Of a stretch of DNA of 64,000 bases, positions 1 through 6,812 are shown in pieces; the stretch's first letter is position 1; each line of letters begins with the position of its first letter. The position numbers and the translations under genes were made by a program. The notes under the pieces are model-generated. The model was given only the letters and a program-made list of their open reading frames with translations. It was not told the origin of the DNA and did not search any database. The stretch comes from Halobacillus litoralis (GTDB lineage Bacteria; Bacillota; Bacilli; Bacillales; Halobacillaceae), in assembly GCF_009856355.1 (NCBI RefSeq), contig NZ_WMEW01000014.1, forward strand, positions 19,158 to 83,157. Reading direction: 5' to 3'.

Positions 1-2
1 CA

Positions 3-407
3 GCAGGGATACGCTATCATCAGGTTGAAGATCGGATGGACTCTTTTTTCCTCCCCACGACCTCTCCTAATCAATTTGATCCGGACCTGATGATTTCCTC
101 GATCGAAAAAATAGAGAGCCTTGATCCGAAACACTTGTATTTCGGCCATTTCGGAGCGACGGATCATCCTGAACAAGCGTTTGATCAAGTGAAAAAGTGG
201 ATTCCTGTATTCGTAAGTGAAGCCAAGGACGCGCTGGAACAGGGGGAAGGCATAGAAGTGATACAGAAGCGGCTTCACCTGCGTGTGTCCGAATACCTGG
301 CCGGGAATGGCGTACCTGATGACCATCCGGTTTATCAGCTGCTTCAGCTCGATTTTGAGGTGTGTGCGATGGGGCTTGCGGATTATCTCCAAAAACAAAA
401 GGTCTGA
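3..407 (+). CDS. MBL-fold metallo-hydrolase, C-terminal part
   Basis: The 5' end lies outside the window; the frame is open from base 3. The visible 135 residues begin in the late part of a metallo-beta-lactamase fold and contain the motif YFGHFG, whose histidine is the usual last metal ligand of the fold. A helical tail follows, as in the Bacillus MBL hydrolases whose C-terminal region carries a conserved SSIEKI..LDP-type helix before that histidine. Substrate cannot be told from this fragment. A GC-rich hairpin follows the stop codon. The family call is from motif style and is fairly safe; the function within the family is open. Confidence 0.75.
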   Translation, partial: AGIRYHQVEDRMDSFFLPTTSPNQFDPDLMISSIEKIESLDPKHLYFGHFGATDHPEQAFDQVKKWIPVFVSEAKDALEQGEGIEVIQKRLHLRVSEYLAGNGVPDDHPVYQLLQLDFEVCAMGLADYLQKQKV

Positions 408-426
408 CTAGCTTCATGCTTACAAG

Positions 427-469
427 GACGTCCCGGGACAGTCTTCACGCTGTGCCGGCGTCTCTTTTC
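427..469 (+). terminator. Probable terminator after the MBL hydrolase
   Basis: GACG-tc-CCGG pairs with CCGGCGTC across an inner ACAG/CTGT stem, and TCTTTT follows. It sits 20 bases past the stop codon. The stem has a two-base bulge, so strength is uncertain. Confidence 0.45.
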
Positions 470-550
470 CAACCTCCGGAAAACTTTTTGAAACCAAAGA
501 AGGGTGGATACGTAAATAAGCTGTAGACATAGAAAGGAGTTCTGACTCTT

Positions 551-2263
551 ATGATAGGAATGCTGATTACAGCTCTATTATCTTTTATTTTATTTTTCAT
601 CCTGACGTTTATCGTCTATTGGAAAAACCGAATGAGAAGAAAGAAGATCATGAAGACAGCAGGCGGTGTGTTTATCTTCGGCTTTATCCTCATGTTCGTG
701 ATTACGTATGCGTTCATGCCGACCATTACCATACCGAACATGCTGATCCTGAACAGTATCGTCGCCATTCTGTTCGTGCCCCTTGTTTACGGCGGGGCTA
801 AGGTGCCGGTGCAGTACCAGACGATGCACCGCTCATTATCGGGCGTCATTGTTCTTGTGACTGCTGTTTTGATCATCGGCGTTTTCGTCTACAGTATTTT
901 TGCCCTGCAGGACAGCCATGATTCCATTGCCAAATCGGAAGAGGCAGAGGCACGTCCGTTGAATGAGGACAATACGCCGATTTCCGTCGCACCTGAATCG
1001 GCTCGTAACAAAGTGCAGAAAGCGATGAGTGTCGTACCGAATACACAGTTCTATGACCTTGGAAAACTTCAGGCCCAGCAGGTGGACGGGGATATCGTCT
1101 ATGTCGCTCCTGTGGAATTCTCAAGCTTTTGGCGCTATGTGCGTGGAAATGAGACGGAAGGCTATTTCAAAATCGCAGCGACGAACATCAACGCCCAGCC
1201 CGAGTTCGTCCAAAGCAAAATGAAGTACACCAACTCGAGTTACTTCAACCATAACGTCCAGCGCGTCGTTTACAGTGCCCACCCGGACCATATTCAAAGC
1301 GGGGAAGCTCAGATTGAGGTGGATGATGAAGGAAAGCCATGGTATGTACAGACGATCTACAAACCGCTGTTCTTCTCCAACAGGCCCGATATGCAGGAGA
1401 TCAAAGTTGCCGTGGTAGACCCTGTAACCGGAGAAGTGGACACCTATCCGGCTTCAGAGGCGCCTGAATTCATCGAAGGATCGGTGAGCTCCGAACTGGC
1501 CGCCACAGAGAATGAATACTTCGGTAAGTACATCAACGGATGGCTGAACTCCATTTTCGGTAAAAAAGATGTGAAAATCCCGAACGAATCCGGAACGGAA
1601 AGCAGTGTGACTCCGATTTTTGATGAGGACGGGGCGATGTACTACTTTACCGATATGGCTTCACCGAAAGAAAACATCGACTCAGCTCTTGGCTACACAT
1701 TGATTGATGCCCGTACAGGTGAACTGACGTATTACAACGGCCAGCAGAACCAGGGGATCATGGATAGTAAAGGTGCGGTGCAGATCGTCAACAAGCAGTA
1801 TCCGGAGAAAAACTGGACTGGAACGATGCCGGTGCTTTATAACGTTGACGGGCACCCGACGTGGATTGTGAACGTTCTGGATCCGAACGGGCTCTTTAAG
1901 CAGTACGCCTACATTAAGGCTGCAGATTCTGATTTTGCTGTCTTCGGCGATACGGCTAAGCAGACGCTGAACGCCTACCGTCTCCAGATTGCCCAGGACC
2001 CAAGCAATGTTGAAGGCAGTCAGGAGGTCGACCTCACGGAGAAAAGCGGGGTGATCAACCGCGTACTCGTCACCTCCACTGAATCAAGACAGTCCGTGCA
2101 GTTCCTCCTTGAAGGGGATACGACCATTTATACCGTTACGACCAGCAAAGCACCGTTATCGATCTTCCTGAAAGAAGGCGATCAGGTGGACCTTGAAGCG
2201 CGTATCAGGGAAAATGGAACCGGTACAGTGGAAACCATACAGATTGAAGGCATCAGCAATTAA
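551..2263 (+). CDS. Large membrane-anchored protein, function unknown
   Basis: 570 residues. Four hydrophobic segments near residues 3-23, 35-57, 60-80 and 95-117 are followed by about 450 residues of polar, beta-rich sequence that would lie outside the membrane if the last segment exits. No catalytic motif is obvious. The start ATG has an AAAGGAG eight bases upstream, and a strong terminator follows the stop codon, so it appears to be a single-gene unit. I recall similar long uncharacterised proteins in other Bacillaceae but cannot name a characterised relative. The large extracytoplasmic part suggests an envelope role, which is inference only. Confidence 0.8.
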   Translation: MIGMLITALLSFILFFILTFIVYWKNRMRRKKIMKTAGGVFIFGFILMFVITYAFMPTITIPNMLILNSIVAILFVPLVYGGAKVPVQYQTMHRSLSGVIVLVTAVLIIGVFVYSIFALQDSHDSIAKSEEAEARPLNEDNTPISVAPESARNKVQKAMSVVPNTQFYDLGKLQAQQVDGDIVYVAPVEFSSFWRYVRGNETEGYFKIAATNINAQPEFVQSKMKYTNSSYFNHNVQRVVYSAHPDHIQSGEAQIEVDDEGKPWYVQTIYKPLFFSNRPDMQEIKVAVVDPVTGEVDTYPASEAPEFIEGSVSSELAATENEYFGKYINGWLNSIFGKKDVKIPNESGTESSVTPIFDEDGAMYYFTDMASPKENIDSALGYTLIDARTGELTYYNGQQNQGIMDSKGAVQIVNKQYPEKNWTGTMPVLYNVDGHPTWIVNVLDPNGLFKQYAYIKAADSDFAVFGDTAKQTLNAYRLQIAQDPSNVEGSQEVDLTEKSGVINRVLVTSTESRQSVQFLLEGDTTIYTVTTSKAPLSIFLKEGDQVDLEARIRENGTGTVETIQIEGISN

Positions 2264-2266
2264 GAA

Positions 2267-2298
2267 GGCAGCGGGGGGTTTTTCCCCTGCTGTTTTTT
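2267..2298 (+). terminator. Terminator after the large membrane protein
   Basis: GGCAGCGGGG and CCCCTGCTG form a GC-rich stem followed by TTTTTT, directly behind the stop codon. Confidence 0.8.
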
Positions 2299-2344
2299 CT
2301 TTATGATAAGATAGAAAACATAGAAAAAATGAGGAGGAATTTAC

Positions 2345-2728
2345 ATGTCAGAAAAAACATTTGCCACCGCCATCAACTGTATGGACGGAAGAGTACAGCT
2401 TCCGGTTATTTACTGGATGCAGGAAAAATACGATACAGCCTACATCGATATGATTACTGAAGCCGGACCGACGAAGTTCCTTTTGGAAGGATCGGAAGAG
2501 CAGCTGGAAGCAGTGAAAACAAAAATCAATATCTCCACCGATAACCATGGATCGAATGTTGTCGCAGTTGTCGGCCACCACAACTGCGCTGGAAACCCTG
2601 TGGACCGTGATGTGAAGGAAAAGCAGATCAAGGAGTCTGTGGATCTTGTGAAATCGTGGGGTTTCGGTGTGGAAGTCATCGGCCTTTATGTGAATGACCA
2701 ATGGGAAGTGGAAGTCGTTGTAGAATAG
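2345..2728 (+). CDS. Minimal beta-carbonic-anhydrase-like protein
   Basis: 127 residues. The N-terminal motif CMDGR (residues 13-17) and the central GHHNC (residues 77-81) match the CxDxR and HxxC metal-binding motifs of beta-class carbonic anhydrases, which bind zinc through Cys-His-Cys and pair Asp/Arg in the active site. Typical beta enzymes are 180-220 residues, so this one lacks much of the N-terminal arm and C-terminal helices. AGGAGG lies just before the ATG. Carbon dioxide hydration is possible but not established for such short versions; a metal-binding scaffold is an alternative. It is transcribed alone or with the following 73-residue frame. Confidence 0.7.
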   Translation: MSEKTFATAINCMDGRVQLPVIYWMQEKYDTAYIDMITEAGPTKFLLEGSEEQLEAVKTKINISTDNHGSNVVAVVGHHNCAGNPVDRDVKEKQIKESVDLVKSWGFGVEVIGLYVNDQWEVEVVVE

Positions 2729-2815
2729 AGGATTTTCATTCCCGGCATCGAATGTATACCGTGTAACGGGTGACCCGCCGGCGGTTACGCATTTGATACG
2801 GTAAGGAGTGGGGAA

Positions 2816-3037
2816 ATGGAGCAGGCGAATTGGTTTGACTTCGTTGACAGCGCGCACGATCCGATTTTTCTGGAATTAAGGAAATTGACAGAAGGTTGTC
2901 CAACCGTCACCATCGCTTCCTACACCGTCACACTGAATGCTTTTTCGTTATTTGAGATTGAAAGCATCGGCATCCATGACTGTGTAAGTACCTTGGAGCA
3001 ATGTTACAACTACTTATGTACACACACAGCAGAATGA
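2816..3037 (+). CDS. Small hypothetical protein, 73 residues
   Basis: An AAGGAG-type site precedes the ATG by about seven bases, and a hairpin directly follows the stop, which together argue for a real gene. The protein is acidic, has three cysteines (one in GCPTV, one in HDCVS, one in EQC plus a further YLC) and no transmembrane segment. I do not recognise the family. It lies 87 bases behind the carbonic-anhydrase-like gene and could be cotranscribed with it. Confidence 0.55.
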   Translation: MEQANWFDFVDSAHDPIFLELRKLTEGCPTVTIASYTVTLNAFSLFEIESIGIHDCVSTLEQCYNYLCTHTAE

Positions 3038-3045
3038 CTGGGAAA

Positions 3046-3076
3046 AGGCGTCTCACAAGGAGACGCCTCAGGCTTT
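3046..3076 (+). terminator. Left copy of the GGCGTCTC hairpin
   Basis: AGGCGTCTC and GAGACGCCT form a nine-base-pair stem with loop ACAAG, just past the 73-residue gene. The T-tract is poor (CAGGCTTT). The same stem recurs at 3349-3375, on the other side of a dispersed repeat. Confidence 0.5.
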
Positions 3077-3336
3077 AGAAAAATCCTTGTTATCCAGTTA
3101 GAGTTGTCCGCATGTCGTGTTGAGCACGTTCCGCTTATCAGTGGATGCCTGCCGCGGGCACGGCCTCAGCTAACTTGGTCAAGAAAACCATTTGACCAAG
3201 TGGATCTTCGGCTCGCGCTGTTCCCGCAGGCGTCACCACCGAACGCTCCTCGTGCCGATGCCTGTGAAAAGACAGCTTTACCGATATCCATGCCCAAGTA
3301 TGGATGACTACTCCTTTGGAGTCACTGGAAAAAAGG
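3077..3336 (+). repeat. Dispersed repeat copy 1 (partial)
   Basis: The stretch matches the left half of the repeat also found near 8.4, 21.5 and 56.1 kb: CAGTTAGAGTTGTCCGC, CATGTCGTGTTGAG, GCCGCGGGCACGG, ACTTGGTCAA pairing with TTGACCAAGT, GGATCTTCGGCTCGCGC and CAGGCGTCACCACCGAACG occur in order. The right half seen in the long copies is missing, apart from the last GGTTTCTCCACAG. No protein is encoded. The stem-loops suggest a structured element at DNA or RNA level. Both flanks carry the same GGCGTCTC hairpin. Confidence 0.8.
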
Positions 3337-3389
3337 TTTCTCCACAGAAAAAGGCGTCTCCTTTTGAGACGCCTTTTTCTGTGGAGAAA
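3337..3389 (+). terminator. Perfect 24-bp hairpin, right copy of the GGCGTCTC stem
   Basis: TTTCTCCACAGAAAAAGGCG plus TCTC pairs perfectly with its complement across loop CTTTT. The inner half is the same stem as at 3046-3068; the outer half (TTTCTCCACAG) matches the right end of the dispersed repeat. GCCTTTTTCT on the plus strand can serve as terminator, so it insulates the following oxidoreductase gene from upstream transcription. Confidence 0.75.
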
Positions 3390-3453
3390 TTTGAGTACAG
3401 GGGCATTGTCCTATACAATAGGTGCAGAAATTGAGCGTGAAAAGGAGTTCGTT

Positions 3454-4578
3454 ATGAAAAGATATATCATCGTAGGAGCAGGTATTTTAGGGGCGTCGAC
3501 CGCTTACCATCTGGTCAAAGAAGGGGCGGATGTCACCATTGTGGACCGTAAGGATGAAGGCCAGGCGACAGAAGCCGCCGCAGGAATTGTCTGTCCGTGG
3601 CTTGCACAGCGCCGGAATAAACGGTGGTACCGTCTCGTCAAAGGCGGCGCAAGATATTACCCGGAATTGATTCAGCAGCTTGAGGCAGATGGAGAGCATG
3701 AGACCGGTTATAAAAAAGTGGGGGCCGTGAGCCTTCATACCAATCCGGAAAAACTGGAAAAAACGATTGAACGCGCAGAAAAACGTAGGGAGGACGCTCC
3801 GGAAATCGGTGATATCACACGGCTTTCACCGGAAGAAACGCGAGCCTATTTTCCTCTGTTATCAGAAGAAAGCTATGAAGCGGTTCATGTCAGTGGGGCG
3901 GCCCGTGTAAATGGACGTGCTCTAAGGGATGCTCTGCTTAGAGCTTCAGGAAAGCGTGGAGCTGTCATGGTGCATGGCGATGCCTCCCTCACTTTTGAAG
4001 GGGATACGGTGACAGGCGTGGAAGTGGATGGACAGAAGCTGCAGGCGGACGAAGTGATCGTCACTGCGGGAGCCTGGGCGAAGCCGTTATTCCAGCCGCT
4101 CGGCATTCAGTTCCTTTCCCGTCCTCAGAAGGCGCAGATTGTCCACCTGGATGTAGAAGGTGCGGAAACAGCGGACTGGCCGGTCATTATGCCGCCGAAC
4201 AATCAATATATGCTGTCTTTCGGTGGCGGGCGCATGATTATTGGAGCTACGCACGAAACGGACGCCGGGTTTGATCAGCGGCAGACAGCCGGAGGTCTTC
4301 ACTATATTTTAGATAAGGCTCTGGAGGTGGCTCCCGGCCTTGCGGACAGTACTTTTGTAGAAAGCCGTGTCGGGTTCCGCCCGTTTACACCAGGGTCTCT
4401 TCCGGTATTCGGACGGATTCCAGGATGGAACGGGGTGCTGACAGCCAACGGTCTTGGGGCTTCCGGCCTTACCTCCGGCCCGTACCTCGGTGCTGAACTT
4501 GCCCGGATGGCCCTTGGGCGCGATACAGAGTTGGATGCCGGGGACTATCATGTCGCAGAAGCACTGGAAGAACAGTGA
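3454..4578 (+). CDS. FAD-dependent amine/glycine oxidoreductase (DAO family)
   Basis: 374 residues from the ATG at 3454, which has AAAGGAG six bases upstream; longer in-frame starts run through the hairpin and are rejected. Residues 5-13 (IIVGAGILG) are the Rossmann dinucleotide motif, with VDRK closing the adenine-binding strand. The C-terminal GLGASGLTSGPYLG is typical of D-amino acid dehydrogenase/glycine oxidase relatives, which oxidise amines and pass electrons to FAD. The substrate cannot be read from the sequence. It is a single-gene unit ending in a terminator shared with the convergent VOC gene. Confidence 0.85.
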   Translation: MKRYIIVGAGILGASTAYHLVKEGADVTIVDRKDEGQATEAAAGIVCPWLAQRRNKRWYRLVKGGARYYPELIQQLEADGEHETGYKKVGAVSLHTNPEKLEKTIERAEKRREDAPEIGDITRLSPEETRAYFPLLSEESYEAVHVSGAARVNGRALRDALLRASGKRGAVMVHGDASLTFEGDTVTGVEVDGQKLQADEVIVTAGAWAKPLFQPLGIQFLSRPQKAQIVHLDVEGAETADWPVIMPPNNQYMLSFGGGRMIIGATHETDAGFDQRQTAGGLHYILDKALEVAPGLADSTFVESRVGFRPFTPGSLPVFGRIPGWNGVLTANGLGASGLTSGPYLGAELARMALGRDTELDAGDYHVAEALEEQ

Positions 4579-4614
4579 AAAAGCGGGGAACCTTGGAGTT
4601 CCCCGCTTTTTTTT
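4579..4614. terminator. Bidirectional terminator
   Basis: AAAAGCGGGGAAC and GTTCCCCGCTTTT flank a six-base loop; T-tracts are available on both strands. It separates two convergent genes. Confidence 0.85.
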
Positions 4615-4615
4615 A

Positions 4616-5038
4616 TCAAACATGCTTTTTCGGATAGTCGCAGTATTCAATGATGGTCCCGTCTGTATCGGCTGGATTCAGATAAATGAGACGTCTTCCA
4701 TGTTTGTTCGTCCGTCTGGACCATTCCAAGGTGCGGATGCCCTTGGCATGCACGTCTTCAATGGCCTCATCCAGGTCCGGAACTTCATAGGCGACGTGGT
4801 GGACCCCTTTCCCTTTCTGCTTAATGAACCGGGCGATGGGTGATGTCGTATTATTGGTGGGCATCAGTAATTCTGTCCGGCTGCCCTGAACGTCGATTAC
4901 TGCGATTTCACTTTCCACGCCCTCCGCTTCATTGCGGTAGCGGTCGATCAAGATTCCGCCTAAAACCTCTGTGTAAAACGTGATGCTTTCTTCGATGAGG
5001 CGTACAGCGACGCCGATATGGTCGAGTTTCTTTTCCAA
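4616..5038 (-). CDS. VOC-family protein, methylmalonyl-CoA epimerase-like
   Basis: 140 residues with two beta-alpha-beta-beta-beta repeats. The expected four metal ligands of the vicinal oxygen chelate fold are visible: His7 in HIGVAV, Glu56 in TELLMP, His80/81 in GVHHVAY and Glu131 in IIEY. This layout and length fit methylmalonyl-CoA epimerase (interconversion of the 2R and 2S forms), but close relatives include lactoylglutathione-lyase-like proteins. No methylmalonyl-CoA mutase gene is nearby, so the pathway assignment is tentative. An AAAGGAGAATC site precedes the ATG. It is a single-gene unit. Confidence 0.75.
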   Translation of the reverse strand: MEKKLDHIGVAVRLIEESITFYTEVLGGILIDRYRNEAEGVESEIAVIDVQGSRTELLMPTNNTTSPIARFIKQKGKGVHHVAYEVPDLDEAIEDVHAKGIRTLEWSRRTNKHGRRLIYLNPADTDGTIIEYCDYPKKHV

Positions 5039-5185
5039 AATCGATTCTCCTTTGCAGTTTGTGTGGGTTTATTGTAGCACAGCTGCCGAGGTGCTACAGG
5101 CGTCTGCCCTTTTTAATCGTTGTCCACCAAAACGTACAAGCTGATTGATGAAATTGACATACTGTAGAGCAGGAGGTGAAAGTTT

Positions 5186-5413
5186 ATGCCTGCCTGGATC
5201 AGTCACAGTATGAAAGTACTGCTTTCCATCCTGCTGTTCATCTTTTCGACCGTTGTGCTTACAGCAGGGCTCCTTTTTGCCTTTCTTACAGGATGGACAT
5301 TCCTGAAGGGGGCGGGGGCGGCAGTACTCCTTGTATTCTGGCTTGTCACTTTCGGAGTTCTTTCCCACCGGTTGTACCACTACTTGTTTCACCCACCGGG
5401 AGAGGACCAATAA
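5186..5413 (+). CDS. Small two-helix membrane protein
   Basis: 75 residues with hydrophobic segments at about 10-31 and 41-64 and a charged tail ending PPGEDQ. AGGAGGTGAAAGTTT before the ATG is a near-perfect Bacillus ribosome binding site. A shared bidirectional terminator follows immediately, so it is a monocistron. I do not recognise the family, and nothing in the context tells its job. Confidence 0.75.
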   Translation: MPAWISHSMKVLLSILLFIFSTVVLTAGLLFAFLTGWTFLKGAGAAVLLVFWLVTFGVLSHRLYHYLFHPPGEDQ

Positions 5414-5449
5414 ACAAAAGGGATCCCGTTTTAAGGATCCCTTTTGTTT
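5412..5449. terminator. Bidirectional terminator
   Basis: AAACAAAAGGGATCC and GGATCCCTTTTGTTT flank a seven-base loop; T-rich arms serve both the small membrane gene and the convergent DJ-1-type gene. Confidence 0.85.
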
Positions 5450-6110
5450 ATTGGTTCAATTGTTTCACTACTTCTTTCGCTGCAGCTTCTGTGGATTGAG
5501 GGTTCTGTCCGGTAATCAAGCGGCCGTCTACTTCCACATGTTCAGACCAGTTCGCTCCGCTCTGGACCGTTGCTCCAAGCTCAGTGAGGCGGCTCTCCAA
5601 TAGGAAAGGCATGTGCTCATCCAGCCCCGTTTCGGCTTCTTCAGCGTCTGTAAAAGCACTGACGCGTCTGCCTTTCACGAGTGGGTCACCGTTTGACAAC
5701 GTTGCACCGACAAGACCGGCAGGGCCGTGGCAGACAGCAGATACGACTTTATCGTCTTCATAAAAGGCCCGGAGCAGCTTCTGTAGTTTTTCGTTATCCG
5801 GAAAATCGAACATCGTGCCGTGTCCTCCAGGAAGGAAGATGGCATCGTAATCGTCCGCTTCCACGTCGACGATCGGTGTTGTATTTTCTAAATGAGGTTT
5901 TGTATTCAGAATTTCCTGTGGTTCGTCGTCGCTCACGCTGTTTGGGTCGATCGGAATCCCGCCGCCGTTCGGACTGGCAACGGTCACCTCGTAGCCTTGT
6001 TTGTTGAACTCGTTATAGGCTTCACCAAACTCAGATAACCAAAGGCCGGTGGACTGTTCTTCTGTAATTTTGTCGTGATTGGTTACGATCATAAGAACTT
6101 TTTTAGACAT
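5448..6110 (-). CDS. DJ-1/PfpI family protein, Hsp31/glyoxalase III type
   Basis: 220 residues from the ATG at 6110, which has TAAAGGAGGC upstream. Cys127-His128 in SAVCHGPAG is the nucleophile elbow of the family, and Glu27 in LSEFGEA is the partner that marks the Hsp31-like glyoxalase III branch rather than the YhbO/PfpI protease branch. Members convert methylglyoxal to lactate without glutathione and act as stress chaperones or deglycases; which of these applies is unknown. It is transcribed away from the CzrA-type regulator, with 144 bases between the two start codons. Confidence 0.85.
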   Translation of the reverse strand: MSKKVLMIVTNHDKITEEQSTGLWLSEFGEAYNEFNKQGYEVTVASPNGGGIPIDPNSVSDDEPQEILNTKPHLENTTPIVDVEADDYDAIFLPGGHGTMFDFPDNEKLQKLLRAFYEDDKVVSAVCHGPAGLVGATLSNGDPLVKGRRVSAFTDAEEAETGLDEHMPFLLESRLTELGATVQSGANWSEHVEVDGRLITGQNPQSTEAAAKEVVKQLNQ

Positions 6111-6184
6111 AAACGAATGCGCCTCCTTTATGGGTTCTGCAAAGAAGATTCCCGGCATGGGAGATGAGTAAACCCGCGCTTTCA

Positions 6185-6213
6185 TTGACAAAAGGAAGCG
6201 GCGGACATACGAT
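6185..6213 (+). promoter_or_regulatory. Sigma-A promoter for the CzrA-type gene
   Basis: TTGACA at 6185-6190, a 17-base spacer and TACGAT at 6208-6213. The start codon is 41 bases further on. I see no AT-rich 12-2-12 dyad of the usual CzrA operator here. Confidence 0.75.
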
Positions 6214-6254
6214 GAATTTACGTTTCAGCGCACGAGGATAAAGGAGGGAGCCGG

Positions 6255-6587
6255 ATGACTGAAGAAAAGGGACGAATGAAGAAGAAGGATGAAGTGGACA
6301 CGCTGGATGAAGAAACACTGTTTGTTGTTTCCCAGACGTTTAAAGCCTTAGCTGATCCGACGAGAATTCGTATCCTGCATTTGTTGTGTGAAAAGGAAAT
6401 GTCGGTCAATCAAATTGCTGAAAACCTCGATCTCAGACAGTCTACGGTGTCTCATCAGCTGCGTTTTTTGAAAAATCTGAGGCTGGTGAAATACAGGAGG
6501 GCGGGGACGACGATTTTTTATTCCAATGATGATGAACACGTCATCCACCTTCTGCAGCAGACCATTAACCATGCTCAGCATAATTGA
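6255..6587 (+). CDS. czrA: ArsR/SmtB-family zinc sensor, CzrA type
   Basis: 110 residues with the winged-helix ArsR fold; the recognition helix region is [20 protein letters not shown]. The last helix carries Asp93, His95, His106 and His109 with spacing D-x-H-x10-H-x2-H, exactly the alpha-5 zinc site of CzrA and SmtB, and no CxC metal site is present. Such proteins repress zinc/cobalt/cadmium efflux genes until metal binds. No efflux pump is adjacent here, so the regulon must be elsewhere, or the divergent DJ-1 gene could be a target (inference). GGAGGG lies just upstream of the ATG. Confidence 0.85.
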   Translation: MTEEKGRMKKKDEVDTLDEETLFVVSQTFKALADPTRIRILHLLCEKEMSVNQIAENLDLRQSTVSHQLRFLKNLRLVKYRRAGTTIFYSNDDEHVIHLLQQTINHAQHN

Positions 6588-6812
6588 AGATTTTTAATTG
6601 TATGAAACTGGATGGTTTATCCTGCAAATGATTCAGTTTCCAGGCGTTTCATCAGAAAGGTTTCAATGCGTTTGAAGAAAGGGTAAAGTACGTAGTATAT
6701 ATGTACCCCATCCGCGGTAAAAAGTGGTTCAGCTTCCGTTAATCCCACGGAGGAACCGTACATAGTAAAACCCGAAAAAGACGACGATAAAGATATATAA
6801 AGAGTGAGGAAA

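Noticed and set aside
3077..3336. The repeats as a possible CRISPR array
   Set aside because: Single copies lie far apart and no regular spacer pattern exists; internal hairpins are not tandem repeats.
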